Shown: positions 1 to 8,172 of the stretch, piece after piece
Numbering within the stretch: position 1 is the first letter of the stretch
Layout: each line of letters starts with the position of its first letter
Source: Pseudomonas sp. Gutcm_11s
GTDB lineage: Bacteria; Pseudomonadota; Gammaproteobacteria; Pseudomonadales; Pseudomonadaceae
Direction: 5' to 3'
DNA: 64,000 bases
NCBI RefSeq assembly: GCF_028649395.1
Contig: NZ_JAQSUW010000013.1
Span: 83,323 to 147,322, forward strand
Notes under the pieces: generated by a model
What the model saw: only the letters and a program-made list of their open reading frames with translations
Databases searched by the model: none
Told to the model about the DNA's origin: nothing
Made by a program: the position numbers and the translations under genes

Positions 1-1
1 C

Positions 2-703
2 TGCGACGAGCAGCCGTTCTACCGCACCAAGGTCAAGCTGAAGAAGGAAATCGTCACCCTCGGCGTGCCGGGCGTGGACCCCAACCAGCGCGTCGGCACC
101 TACGTCGAGGCCAAGGACTGGAACGCCCTGATCAGCGACCCCGAGGTGCTGCTGATCGATACCCGCAACGACTACGAAGTCTCCATCGGCACCTTCGAGG
201 GCGCCGTCGATCCCAAGACCCAGTCGTTCCGCGAGTTCCCGGACTACATCAAGGCCCACTACGACCCGGCCAAGCACAAGAAGGTCGCCATGTTCTGCAC
301 CGGTGGCATCCGTTGCGAGAAGGCTTCCAGCTACATGCTCGGCGAAGGCTTCGAAGAGGTGTTCCACCTCAAGGGCGGCATCCTCAAGTACCTCGAAGAG
401 GTGCCGCAGGAGCAGAGCAAGTGGCAGGGCGACTGCTTCGTCTTCGATAACCGGGTGACCGTGCGCCACGACCTCTCCGAGGGCGACTACGACCAGTGCC
501 ACGCCTGCCGCAATCCGATCTCCATCGAGGATCGCCAGAGCCAGCACTACTCGCCCGGCATCAGCTGCCCGCATTGCTGGGACTCGCTGTCGGAGAAGAC
601 CCGCCAGGCCGCCCGCGAGCGCCAGAAGCAGATCGAGATCGCCCAGGCGCGCAACCTGCCGCACCCCATCGGCTACAACTACAAGGCGCTGCAGGAAGGC
701 TGA
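2..703 (+). CDS. trhO: tRNA uridine(34) hydroxylase TrhO, 3' part
   Basis: Rhodanese-fold protein of the TrhO/YceA family, which makes 5-hydroxyuridine at the wobble position of tRNAs in the cytosol. The gene runs off the left edge: the frame is open from base 2, and the residues before the GTG at 65 ([14 protein letters not shown]) match the family, so that GTG is internal. The rhodanese loop [10 protein letters not shown] carries the catalytic Cys. The C-terminal part has paired cysteines (CHACR, CPHCW) typical of the longer members. A 78-bp gap separates it from the next gene. Family assignment is firm; the N-terminal region is not visible. Confidence 0.92.
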   Translation, partial: CDEQPFYRTKVKLKKEIVTLGVPGVDPNQRVGTYVEAKDWNALISDPEVLLIDTRNDYEVSIGTFEGAVDPKTQSFREFPDYIKAHYDPAKHKKVAMFCTGGIRCEKASSYMLGEGFEEVFHLKGGILKYLEEVPQEQSKWQGDCFVFDNRVTVRHDLSEGDYDQCHACRNPISIEDRQSQHYSPGISCPHCWDSLSEKTRQAARERQKQIEIAQARNLPHPIGYNYKALQEG

Positions 704-781
704 GCCAGGGCAACATCCATGGCCGCGTCGCGCGATACACTGCGGCCATTCCTCGCCCTCTTGTCGAAGTAAGGATCACCC

Positions 782-1417
782 GTGCGCCCAGCCCGCCTGC
801 TTTACGTGATGGACCCCATGTGTTCCTGGTGCTGGGGCTTCGCTCCGGTAGCCCGCGCCCTGGCCGAGCAGGCTGCGGCGGCCGATGTGCCTCTGCAGCT
901 GGTGGTCGGCGGCCTGCGCCGACAGCAGGCAGCGCTGGAGCCGGCAGTGCGGGTGCGCATCCTCTCCCACTGGCAGGCGGTCAACGCCGCCACCGGGCAA
1001 CTGTTCGACTTCGCCAACGCCCTGCCGGAAGGCTTCGTCTACGACACCGAGCCGGCCTGCCGCGCCCTGGTCACCGCGCGCCAGCTGGACGAGCAGAGTG
1101 CCTGGTCGCTGCTGCAGCTGATCCAGCAGGCCTTCTATACCGAAGGGCGCGACGTGACCCAGGGCCCGGTACTGGCCGAACTGGCCGAGCGTGCCGGCAT
1201 CCCGCGCATCGAGTTCGCCGCGGCCTTCGACAGCCAGGCCATGCAGGCCGCTACCGAGGCCGACTTCACCTGGGTGCAGGACCTCGGCATCGCCGGTTTC
1301 CCAACGTTGTTGGCCGAGCGCGATGGCCAGATGGCCCTGCTGACCAACGGCTACCAGTCGCTCGAGGTGCTGCAGCCTCTGCTCGGGCGCTGGCTGGAGC
1401 ATGCCGCCCATGCCTGA
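782..1417 (+). CDS. DsbA-family thioredoxin-fold protein
   Basis: A 211-residue thioredoxin-fold protein of the DsbA/FrnE type. The active-site motif C-S-W-C lies at residues 14-17 in MDPMCSWCWGF, as in the cytoplasmic FrnE-like oxidoreductases. There is no signal peptide, so it should act in the cytoplasm, probably in thiol-disulfide exchange or isomerisation. The GTG start at 782 is preceded by AAGGAT. The end overlaps the ABC transporter gene by 17 bp, which suggests co-expression. The substrate is unknown. Confidence 0.85.
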   Translation: MRPARLLYVMDPMCSWCWGFAPVARALAEQAAAADVPLQLVVGGLRRQQAALEPAVRVRILSHWQAVNAATGQLFDFANALPEGFVYDTEPACRALVTARQLDEQSAWSLLQLIQQAFYTEGRDVTQGPVLAELAERAGIPRIEFAAAFDSQAMQAATEADFTWVQDLGIAGFPTLLAERDGQMALLTNGYQSLEVLQPLLGRWLEHAAHA

Positions 1418-3188
1418 TCGTTTGACCTGGGCGGAGATTCGTCGCCTGGCCCTGCGGCACCGCAAGGGCCTGATCCTGGCCAACCTGATCGCTGTGATTG
1501 CCACCTTGTGCAGCGTGCCGATTCCGCTGCTGCTGCCGCTGCTGGTCGACGAGGTGCTGCTCAAGCAGGGCGACGCCGCGCTCAAGGTGATGGACCGCTT
1601 CCTGCCGGTGGGTTGGGAGGGCGCCGCCGGCTACATCGGCCTGATGCTGGCGCTGACCCTGGTGCTGCGCCTCGGCGCGCTGGTCAGCAACGTGCTGCAG
1701 GCGCGTTTGTTCGCGCGCCTGTCCAAGGATGTGACCTACCGCCTGCGAGTGCGCCTGATCGAGCGCCTCAAGCGCATCGCCCTGAGCGAATACGAGAGCC
1801 TCGGCGGCGGCACCGTCAGCGCGCACCTGGTCACCGATCTGGACACCCTCGACAAGTTCATCGGCGAGACCCTGAGCAAGGTATTGGTGGCGCTGCTGAC
1901 CCTGACCGGCACCGCGGCCATCCTGATCTGGATGCACTGGCAGCTGGCCCTGCTGATCCTGCTGTTCAACCCGCTGGTGATCTACGCCACCGTGCAGCTG
2001 GGCAAGCGGGTCAAGCACCTGAAGAAGCTGGAGAACGACAGCACCGCACGCTTCACCCAGGCACTGACCGAGACCCTGGAGGCGATCCAGGAGGTGCGCG
2101 CCGGCAATCGCCAGGGCTTCTTCCTCGGCCGCCTCGGCCTCAGGGCGAAGGAGGTGCGCGACTATGCCGTGGCCTCGCAGTGGAAGAGTGACGCCGCCTC
2201 GCGCACCAGTGGCCTGCTGTTCCAGTTCGGCATCGATATTTTCCGCGCCGCAGCCATGCTCACCGTGCTGTTCTCCGATCTGTCGATCGGCCAGATGCTC
2301 GCGGTGTTCAGCTACCTGTGGTTCATGATTGGCCCGGTCGAGCAGCTGCTCAGCCTGCAGTACGCCTACTACGCCGCCGGCGGCGCGCTGGCGCGGATCA
2401 ACGAGCTGCTGGCGCGTGCGGACGAGCCGCAGCACGAGGGGCGCATCGACCCCTTCAAGGGCCGCGAAACGCTGGGCATCGAGGTGCGCGGGCTGAGCTT
2501 CGCCTACCGCGAAGACCCGGTGCTGCACGATCTCGACCTGTCCATCGCCCCCGGCGAGAAGGTTGCCCTGGTCGGCGCCAGCGGCGGCGGCAAGAGCACC
2601 CTGGTGCAGCTGCTGCTCGGTCTCTATACCGCCCAGGCCGGGACCATACGCTTCGGCGGCGCCAGCCTGGAGGAGATCGGCCTGGAGCGGGTGCGCGAAC
2701 ATGTGGCCGTGGTGCTGCAGCATCCGGCGCTGTTCAACGACACGGTGCGCGCCAACCTGTGCATGGGCCGTGAGCGCAGCGACGAGGCCTGCTGGCAGGC
2801 GCTGGAGATCGCCCAGCTGGCGGCAACCATTCGTGCGCTGCCGCAAGGTCTGGACAGCATGGTCGGTCGCTCCGGCGTGCGCCTCTCCGGCGGCCAGCGC
2901 CAGCGCCTGGCCATCGCCCGCATGGTGCTGGCCGAGCCCAAGGTGGTGATCCTCGACGAGGCCACCTCGGCCCTCGACGCCGCCACCGAGTACGCCCTGC
3001 ACGCGGCCCTCGGTCGCTTCCTCAGCGGCCGCACCACGCTGATCGTCGCCCACCGCTTGAGCGCGGTGAAACAGGCCGATCGGGTGCTGGTGTTCGACGG
3101 CGGCAGCATCGCCGAGGACGGCGACCACCAGCAGCTGATCGCCGACGGCGGGCTGTACGCCAAGCTCTACGGCCACCTGCAGCACTGA
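1401..3188 (+). CDS. ABC exporter, fused permease and ATPase
   Basis: A 595-residue half-transporter. An N-terminal six-helix ABC transmembrane domain (about residues 15-310) precedes a nucleotide-binding domain. Visible motifs are Walker A (GASGGGKST), signature (LSGGQRQR), Walker B (VVILDEATSALD) and the H-loop (VAHRLS). This MsbA/MdlB-like architecture works as a homodimer or heterodimer in the inner membrane. No partner half-transporter is adjacent, so a homodimer is likely. The cargo cannot be read from sequence. It starts inside the end of the DsbA-family gene; an ATG at 1410 is an alternative start. Confidence 0.88.
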   Translation: MPPMPDRLTWAEIRRLALRHRKGLILANLIAVIATLCSVPIPLLLPLLVDEVLLKQGDAALKVMDRFLPVGWEGAAGYIGLMLALTLVLRLGALVSNVLQARLFARLSKDVTYRLRVRLIERLKRIALSEYESLGGGTVSAHLVTDLDTLDKFIGETLSKVLVALLTLTGTAAILIWMHWQLALLILLFNPLVIYATVQLGKRVKHLKKLENDSTARFTQALTETLEAIQEVRAGNRQGFFLGRLGLRAKEVRDYAVASQWKSDAASRTSGLLFQFGIDIFRAAAMLTVLFSDLSIGQMLAVFSYLWFMIGPVEQLLSLQYAYYAAGGALARINELLARADEPQHEGRIDPFKGRETLGIEVRGLSFAYREDPVLHDLDLSIAPGEKVALVGASGGGKSTLVQLLLGLYTAQAGTIRFGGASLEEIGLERVREHVAVVLQHPALFNDTVRANLCMGRERSDEACWQALEIAQLAATIRALPQGLDSMVGRSGVRLSGGQRQRLAIARMVLAEPKVVILDEATSALDAATEYALHAALGRFLSGRTTLIVAHRLSAVKQADRVLVFDGGSIAEDGDHQQLIADGGLYAKLYGHLQH

Positions 3189-3190
3189 AT

Positions 3191-3215
3191 GAAAAAGGCC
3201 GCCCGCAGGCGGCCT
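3191..3215 (-). terminator. Terminator of the TorF-like porin gene
   Basis: AGGCCGCC / GGCGGCCT inverted repeat with a 4-nt loop. Read on the minus strand it is followed by TTTTTC, which suits the minus-strand gene that ends at 3254. Confidence 0.7.
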
Positions 3216-3231
3216 GAATCAAGCAAGCAAC

Positions 3232-3255
3232 GGCCCTTGAAAGGGCCTTGTTTTT
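3232..3255 (+). terminator. Terminator of the ABC exporter gene
   Basis: GGCCCTT-GA-AAGGGCC stem followed by TTGTTTTT on the plus strand, 43 bp after the exporter stop codon. With the hairpin at 3191-3215 it separates two convergent genes. Confidence 0.75.
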
Positions 3256-3976
3256 AGAAGGACTTGGACACGGCGACGGTCAGGTTGGAGTCGCAGTAGT
3301 CGTCCTTGCCATAGGTGGCTTCGCAGACTTCAGCGTCGATGTCGGTGTCGGTGTAGGTCAGCGAGAAGTCCAGGCCGAGCATGGTCTTGCCGAGGCCGAT
3401 GCTCCAGTCCTTGTAGTCGTCGCTGCCGGCTTTCTGGTCGGTCATGCCGTAGCTGGCGGAGGCGGTGATTTCGTACGGCAGCTCGTACTCGTAGCTGAGC
3501 CAGGTGTAAGTCGGATGAATCCCGGTCTCTACGCCGTACTTGTAGCCCAGAGTGAAGCCATAGGCGCTGACGCTGGGCATGATCTCGTAGCCGTTCCACT
3601 GGCTGGCCTGCGGGTAGGTGTACTTGGCCAGTTGCAGGTCGGCGGAGATGTCGTCGGTGAAGCTGTAGCCGTAGCCGACGTAGTAGTCGACTTCGATGTC
3701 GGCGCCGCTGGTGTTGCCCGGGAAGGCCGCGTCGTCGACGTTGGAGGCCCACACGCCGGCGTACAGGCCGCTCTCGTGAGCGACGTCCAGGCTGCCCTGG
3801 ATCGCGGCTTCGCCGGCGGTCTGCGACTGGCCGCGCCAGATGTAGTCGCTGGCCAGGGTGGCGGTCATGCTGACGTCGAATTGGCCCAGCGGGCTGTCGA
3901 CGGTTTCGGCGACGGCGACGCCGGCCATGGAGAACAGAGTAGTGGTGGAAAGAGCCAGGCTCAGTTTCTTCAGCAT
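3254..3976 (-). CDS. TorF-family putative outer-membrane porin
   Basis: A 240-residue exported protein of the TorF/Gcw_chp family (putative beta-barrel outer-membrane proteins of unknown substrate). The start MLKKLSLALSTTTLFSMAGV gives a clean Sec signal peptide cleaved near AVAE, and AGGAG stands just upstream. The mature part has the family's opening pattern (TATLASDYIWRGQSQT), alternating aromatic and polar strands, and a terminal Phe (SKSF) typical of outer-membrane barrels. A longer reading from 4039 adds 21 residues with no better start. It is monocistronic with its own terminator. Confidence 0.82.
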   Translation of the reverse strand: MLKKLSLALSTTTLFSMAGVAVAETVDSPLGQFDVSMTATLASDYIWRGQSQTAGEAAIQGSLDVAHESGLYAGVWASNVDDAAFPGNTSGADIEVDYYVGYGYSFTDDISADLQLAKYTYPQASQWNGYEIMPSVSAYGFTLGYKYGVETGIHPTYTWLSYEYELPYEITASASYGMTDQKAGSDDYKDWSIGLGKTMLGLDFSLTYTDTDIDAEVCEATYGKDDYCDSNLTVAVSKSF

Positions 3977-4228
3977 TGCAAACTCCTGAATGCGCAAAGT
4001 GTTGGGTGGCTTGACTGTTTCTATGTGCTCTAGCGGCAATTTCGGTTAAGCCAATTCGCTATAAGCGCTATTCGTGCCAGCTTTATAAAAACCGATATTT
4101 ATCAGCAAATTGAGAGAGTTCAGGACGCGCGTGGCGAGCCCGCGAGCGGCGGCTGTGCACTTCGATTGAGAACTGCTGCGCATTTTTGGGGCGAAGCGCG
4201 GGCGAGGCGCGGGCGAGGCGTGAGGCGC

Positions 4229-4253
4229 GTTGCGGCAGGCGGGCTGCCGCAAC
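4229..4253 (-). repeat. Inverted repeat after the 4266-4898 gene
   Basis: GTTGCGGCA / TGCCGCAAC with a 7-nt loop, just past the stop of the minus-strand gene. There is no clear T-run, so it may be a weak or Rho-linked end structure. Confidence 0.4.
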
Positions 4254-4265
4254 GAGGGGAGGGGA

Positions 4266-4898
4266 TTACTGCTTGGCGGCTTGCTTGGACTCCCAGGCCT
4301 GCAGGGCCTTGACCCGTGCCTGGCTGTCGGCCATGGGCTTGGTCAGCGAGTCCTTGTAGAAGTCCAGCCAGCTGCGCGAGCCCGGCGTCATGCCGGCCAG
4401 CTCTTCCATGCCGTCCTTCAGCGCATTGAGGGTGTGCTGGTAGTTGTTTTCCTGGCCGATCAGCGTGCGCGCGACCATGCGGATGTTCTCCCGGTCCTGC
4501 TCGCGGGTGTCCGCAGCCTCGGGGGCTGCAGCGGTTGATTCGCTAGGCGCGGCGGTCTGTTGTTGGGCCTGCAGCAGGATCAGGCGCTGCTGATCCTTGA
4601 TCTGCTGTTGCAACGGGGCGATCTGCAGTTGCAGGGCGCCGACTTCCTTCTGCAGGGCTTCGACGCTGGCCATGCTCGCCACGGCGGCGGCATGCTCGTC
4701 TTCCTCGGGCTCGTCCGGGCCGCTGAGGGCGGCGACCAGGATCCAGGCGATCAGGTTCAGCACCAGAGCGCCGGCCAGACCGAAGATCAGCAGGCGGTTG
4801 AGCTTGCCGGCTTTCTCCAGTTGCTCGATGCGCTGCTGCTCGCTGGGCGCTTCACCGGATGCTTCGCTGGCGGCGGAAGTTGCGCTGTCGTCGCTCAT
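4266..4898 (-). CDS. Single-pass membrane protein, coiled coil, unknown function
   Basis: A 210-residue protein I do not recognise functionally. Residues 1-37 are polar and Ser/Glu-rich. One transmembrane helix follows (about 38-60, LLIFGLAGALVLNLIAWILV), then an acidic linker. A Gln/Leu-rich stretch (about 75-115, QLQIAPLQQQIKDQQRLIL) is strongly predicted by eye to be coiled coil. The C-terminal part is helical. By the positive-inside rule the bulk lies in the periplasm. It stands alone between the porin and the MocR-type regulator. Confidence 0.7.
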   Translation of the reverse strand: MSDDSATSAASEASGEAPSEQQRIEQLEKAGKLNRLLIFGLAGALVLNLIAWILVAALSGPDEPEEDEHAAAVASMASVEALQKEVGALQLQIAPLQQQIKDQQRLILLQAQQQTAAPSESTAAAPEAADTREQDRENIRMVARTLIGQENNYQHTLNALKDGMEELAGMTPGSRSWLDFYKDSLTKPMADSQARVKALQAWESKQAAKQ

Positions 4899-5017
4899 GG
4901 TCGTCTGTCCTTGTTCTGGTATGGCACGGTGCCATTATTGCCCGCGACTCGGTCGCTGCCTACCCGCAGCATAGCCGCGAGCCGCGCCGGCCTGCCTGGA
5001 GTGGTGGTCTGGGGCTG

Positions 5018-6427
5018 CTAGAACGCGGCGAGGATGCGCCCGAGCAGCTCCATCGCGCTCTCGCTTTGGGCATCCCAGGGGTGGCCATGGTTCAACCGCG
5101 CGCAATGGCGGAAGCCACGGGTCGCGGAGAAGATCGGTCCCGGCGCCAGGCTGATGCCCTGGGCCAGGGCGAGCTGGAACAGCTGCAGCGAGTCGACCCG
5201 CTCGGGGAACTCGAACCACAGGAAGTAGCCGCCACTGGGGCGGGTGACCCGCGTCTCGGCCGGGAAGTGCCGGGCGGCGGAGGCGAGCATGGCCGCCTGC
5301 TGGGTCTCCAGGGCGATGCGCAGCTTGCGCAGATGGCGGTCGTAGCCGCCGTGCTGCAGGTAGTCGGCGATGGCCGCCTGGGCCGGCACCGAGGGCGAGA
5401 TGGTGGTCATCAGCTTGAGCCGGCTGATCTGCTCGGCATAACGCCCGCCGGCCACCCAGCCGACCCGGTAGCCCGGCGCCAGGCTCTTGGAGAAGGAGCC
5501 GCAGTGCATCACCAGGCCGCCGCGGTCGAAGCTCTTCATCGGCCTGGGCGGGTGGGCGCCGTAGTACAGCTCGGCGTACACGTCGTCCTCGATCAGCGGC
5601 ACCTGGTGCTGGTGCAGCAGTTCGTAGAGCTCGGCCTTCTTGGCATCGGAGAGGCTGGCTCCCATCGGGTTCTGCAAGCTGCTCATGAACCAGCAGGCCT
5701 TGATCGGCAGGCTGTTCAGGCGCTCGGCCAGCACGCCGAGGTCGATGCCCTCGCGCGGGTGCACGGGAATCTCCACAGCCTTGAGCTTGAGTCGCTCCAG
5801 TACCTGCAGGGTGGCGTAGAAGGCCGGCGACTCGATGGCTACCAGGTCGCCCGGCTGGGTCACCGTCTGCAGGCACAGGTTGAGCGCCTCCATGGCGCCG
5901 TTGCTGATCACCAGCTCCTCCAGCGGCAGGCGCACGCCGGCGACCATGTAGCGCAGGGCGATCTGCCGGCGCAGGTCGGGGTTGCCGGCGGTCATGTCGG
6001 CGATCACCGCATGCGCCGGCATGTCGCGCAGGGCGTGGGCCATGGAGCGCGCCAGGCGCGGCAGGGGGAACAGCTGCGGGCTGGGGAAGGCCGAGCCGAA
6101 GGGCACGGTGGCCGGGTCCTTCAGCGAGCCGAGCACGGAGAACACCAGCTCGCTGACGTCCACCTCGGTGCTGGTGGCGGTCGGTGCGCTGCTGCCGGGT
6201 TCGGCCAGCGCCTGGCTGGCCAGTTCGCGGACGAAGTAGCCGGAACGCGCGCGGGCCTGGATCAGGCCGCGATCCTCCAGCAGGTAGTAGGCCTGGAAGA
6301 TGGTCGACGGGCTGACGCCGTAAGTGCGCCGCGCGTGGCGCACCGAGGGCACGCGCTCACCGGGGGCGAGCACGCCGCTGCGGATCAGCTCGGCTATCTG
6401 GTCGGCCAACTGTTCGTAGCGTTTCAT
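5018..6427 (-). CDS. MocR-type GntR regulator with aminotransferase domain
   Basis: A 469-residue MocR/PdxR-subfamily regulator: an N-terminal GntR winged helix (about 1-70, SVRHARRTYGVSPSTIFQAY) fused to a fold-type I PLP aminotransferase domain. The PLP lysine sits in GSFSKSLAPGYR. Such proteins sense an amino compound or PLP through the aminotransferase fold and regulate a neighbouring or distant operon. I chose the ATG at 6427 (MKRYEQLADQ) because the helix-turn-helix begins there and AGGGGCG precedes it; the 21 extra upstream residues are not family-like. No obvious target gene is adjacent. Confidence 0.85.
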   Translation of the reverse strand: MKRYEQLADQIAELIRSGVLAPGERVPSVRHARRTYGVSPSTIFQAYYLLEDRGLIQARARSGYFVRELASQALAEPGSSAPTATSTEVDVSELVFSVLGSLKDPATVPFGSAFPSPQLFPLPRLARSMAHALRDMPAHAVIADMTAGNPDLRRQIALRYMVAGVRLPLEELVISNGAMEALNLCLQTVTQPGDLVAIESPAFYATLQVLERLKLKAVEIPVHPREGIDLGVLAERLNSLPIKACWFMSSLQNPMGASLSDAKKAELYELLHQHQVPLIEDDVYAELYYGAHPPRPMKSFDRGGLVMHCGSFSKSLAPGYRVGWVAGGRYAEQISRLKLMTTISPSVPAQAAIADYLQHGGYDRHLRKLRIALETQQAAMLASAARHFPAETRVTRPSGGYFLWFEFPERVDSLQLFQLALAQGISLAPGPIFSATRGFRHCARLNHGHPWDAQSESAMELLGRILAAF

Positions 6428-6489
6428 CTCGCCCCTGACTGCGCTCCATGTGGGCGCACAGTCTAAGGGCTGGGGGGGCTGGCCTGCCA

Positions 6490-7905
6490 TCAGCGCCCGC
6501 TCGGGGCGATGAAGGTGCTGTCGGCCTCCAGGCGCTCGTCACCGTCGCGCAGGTTGATCACCTCGAAGTGCACCGGTGCGGGGCTGCGGCCCAGTGGCTC
6601 GCGCTCCAGCACCACGCTGACCGGTACCTCGAGAATCTCGCCGGCGTCCAGGTGGATGTCGCTCGGCCCATTCAGGCTGAACGGCTGGCCTGCCACCAGG
6701 CCCAGGTGGTAGCGCTGCGGCTCCTGGGTCTTGTTGATCACCTTGAGGCGGTAGACGTTCTCGATCTGCCCGGCGGCGTTCTCGCGGAACATGCCGCGGT
6801 CCTTGGCCACATCGAGCGATACCAGTGAGCGCGCCTGCAGGGCCCAGGCGAAGGCGCCGATCATCAGCAGCAGGGCTACCGCGTAGCCGATCAAGCGCGG
6901 CCGTAGCAGGTGGCGGCGGCCACCCTGCATCTCGCTCTCGGAGCCATAGCGGATCAGGCCGCGGGCATAGCCCATCTTGTCCATGATGCTGTCGCAGGCG
7001 TCGATGCAGGCGGCGCAGCCGATGCACTCCACCTGCAGGCCGTCGCGGATGTCGATGCCGGTGGGGCAGACCTGGACGCACATGGTGCAGTCGATGCAGT
7101 CACCGAGGCCTTCGGCCTTGTGGTCGACGTCCTTCTTGCGCGGGCCACGGTTCTCGCCACGGGTGGCGTCATAGGCGACCAGCAGGGTGTCACGGTCGAA
7201 CATCACGCCCTGGAAGCGCGCGTAGGGGCACATGTACACGCAGACCTTCTCGCGCAGCCAGCCGGCGTTGAGGTAGGTGGCGGCGGTGAAGAACAGGATC
7301 CAGAACAGCGCGGCGCCTTCCAGCTCGCCGCTGAACAGCTCCATGGCCAGCGGGCGGATCGGCGTGAAGTAGCCGACGAAGGTCAGCGCCGTGAGCAGCC
7401 CAACCGCCAGCCACAGGCCGTGCTTGGCGCCGCGGCGCAGCAGCTTGGCCGGGCCCCAGGGTGCGGCGTCGAGCTTGATGCGCTGGTTGCGCTCGCCCTC
7501 GGTGATCTTCTCCACCCACATGAACACCCAGGTCCACACGCTTTGCGGGCAGCTATAGCCGCACCACACGCGGCCGGCGAACACGGTGATGGTGAACAGG
7601 CCGAAGGCGCAGATGATCAGCAGCGCCGAGAGCAAGATGAAATCCTGCGGCCAGAAGGTGGCGCCGAAGATGTAGTAGCGGTGCTCGGCCAGGTTCCACA
7701 GCACGGCCTGGCGACCGTCCCAGTCCAGCCAGGCGGTGCCGAAGAAGATCAGGAACAGCAGGCCGGCACCGTACAGGCGCAGGTTGCGGTACAGACCGGT
7801 GAAACTGCGGGTGTGAATGGGGCCGCCGGCCTGCGCCGGGGTCATGCGGACTGGCTGGCGCGGGTCGATGGTATCGATGATCTGCGCCGGTATGCGCTCG
7901 CTCAT
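6490..7905 (-). CDS. ccoG: Cytochrome c oxidase accessory protein CcoG
   Basis: A 471-residue membrane ferredoxin of the CcoG/RdxA/FixG family, implicated in copper reduction during cbb3 oxidase assembly. The N-terminal half has several transmembrane helices and the conserved WCGYSCPQ and CVYMCPYARFQ motifs. The middle has two [4Fe-4S] clusters (CIDCTMCVQVCP, CIGCAACIDACD), and the C-terminus has the periplasmic Ig-like domain. Length fits the family. It is not next to ccoNOPQ or ccoHIS, so it may be a second copy. I saw no good FNR/Anr box (TTGAT-N4-ATCAA) in the 260 bp upstream. Confidence 0.93.
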   Translation of the reverse strand: MSERIPAQIIDTIDPRQPVRMTPAQAGGPIHTRSFTGLYRNLRLYGAGLLFLIFFGTAWLDWDGRQAVLWNLAEHRYYIFGATFWPQDFILLSALLIICAFGLFTITVFAGRVWCGYSCPQSVWTWVFMWVEKITEGERNQRIKLDAAPWGPAKLLRRGAKHGLWLAVGLLTALTFVGYFTPIRPLAMELFSGELEGAALFWILFFTAATYLNAGWLREKVCVYMCPYARFQGVMFDRDTLLVAYDATRGENRGPRKKDVDHKAEGLGDCIDCTMCVQVCPTGIDIRDGLQVECIGCAACIDACDSIMDKMGYARGLIRYGSESEMQGGRRHLLRPRLIGYAVALLLMIGAFAWALQARSLVSLDVAKDRGMFRENAAGQIENVYRLKVINKTQEPQRYHLGLVAGQPFSLNGPSDIHLDAGEILEVPVSVVLEREPLGRSPAPVHFEVINLRDGDERLEADSTFIAPSGR

Positions 7906-8172
7906 GGTGGGCCTCTCGGGCTTCTAATCAGGCTGAGCGAATTGTGTCTGCCGGACTGCTTGGATAACAGATTCAGGTTGTGCGGCAAAAACCGTATCAG
8001 ATGAGTCGCCAACGCCTTTCGTCGGGCCTGCCGATCATCCATGCGCGGCGCCCGGTCCAATGCGCGGGTGCGGGCTTTGGCCCGTGCCGCAGGCGTGCAT
8101 GAAGGATTCCACCCGGGCGCATTACGGATCATGCGCCGGCCCGGTCAGGCTGATCACCGAACGGAGCTTGCT

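Noticed and set aside
1266..3185. Long minus-strand open frame opposite the ABC exporter
   Set aside because: A high-GC shadow: low-complexity His/Gln/Ala-rich translation, while the plus strand holds clear ABC motifs.
7906..8172. Anr/FNR box for ccoG
   Set aside because: No TTGAT-N4-ATCAA or near match upstream of the gene.
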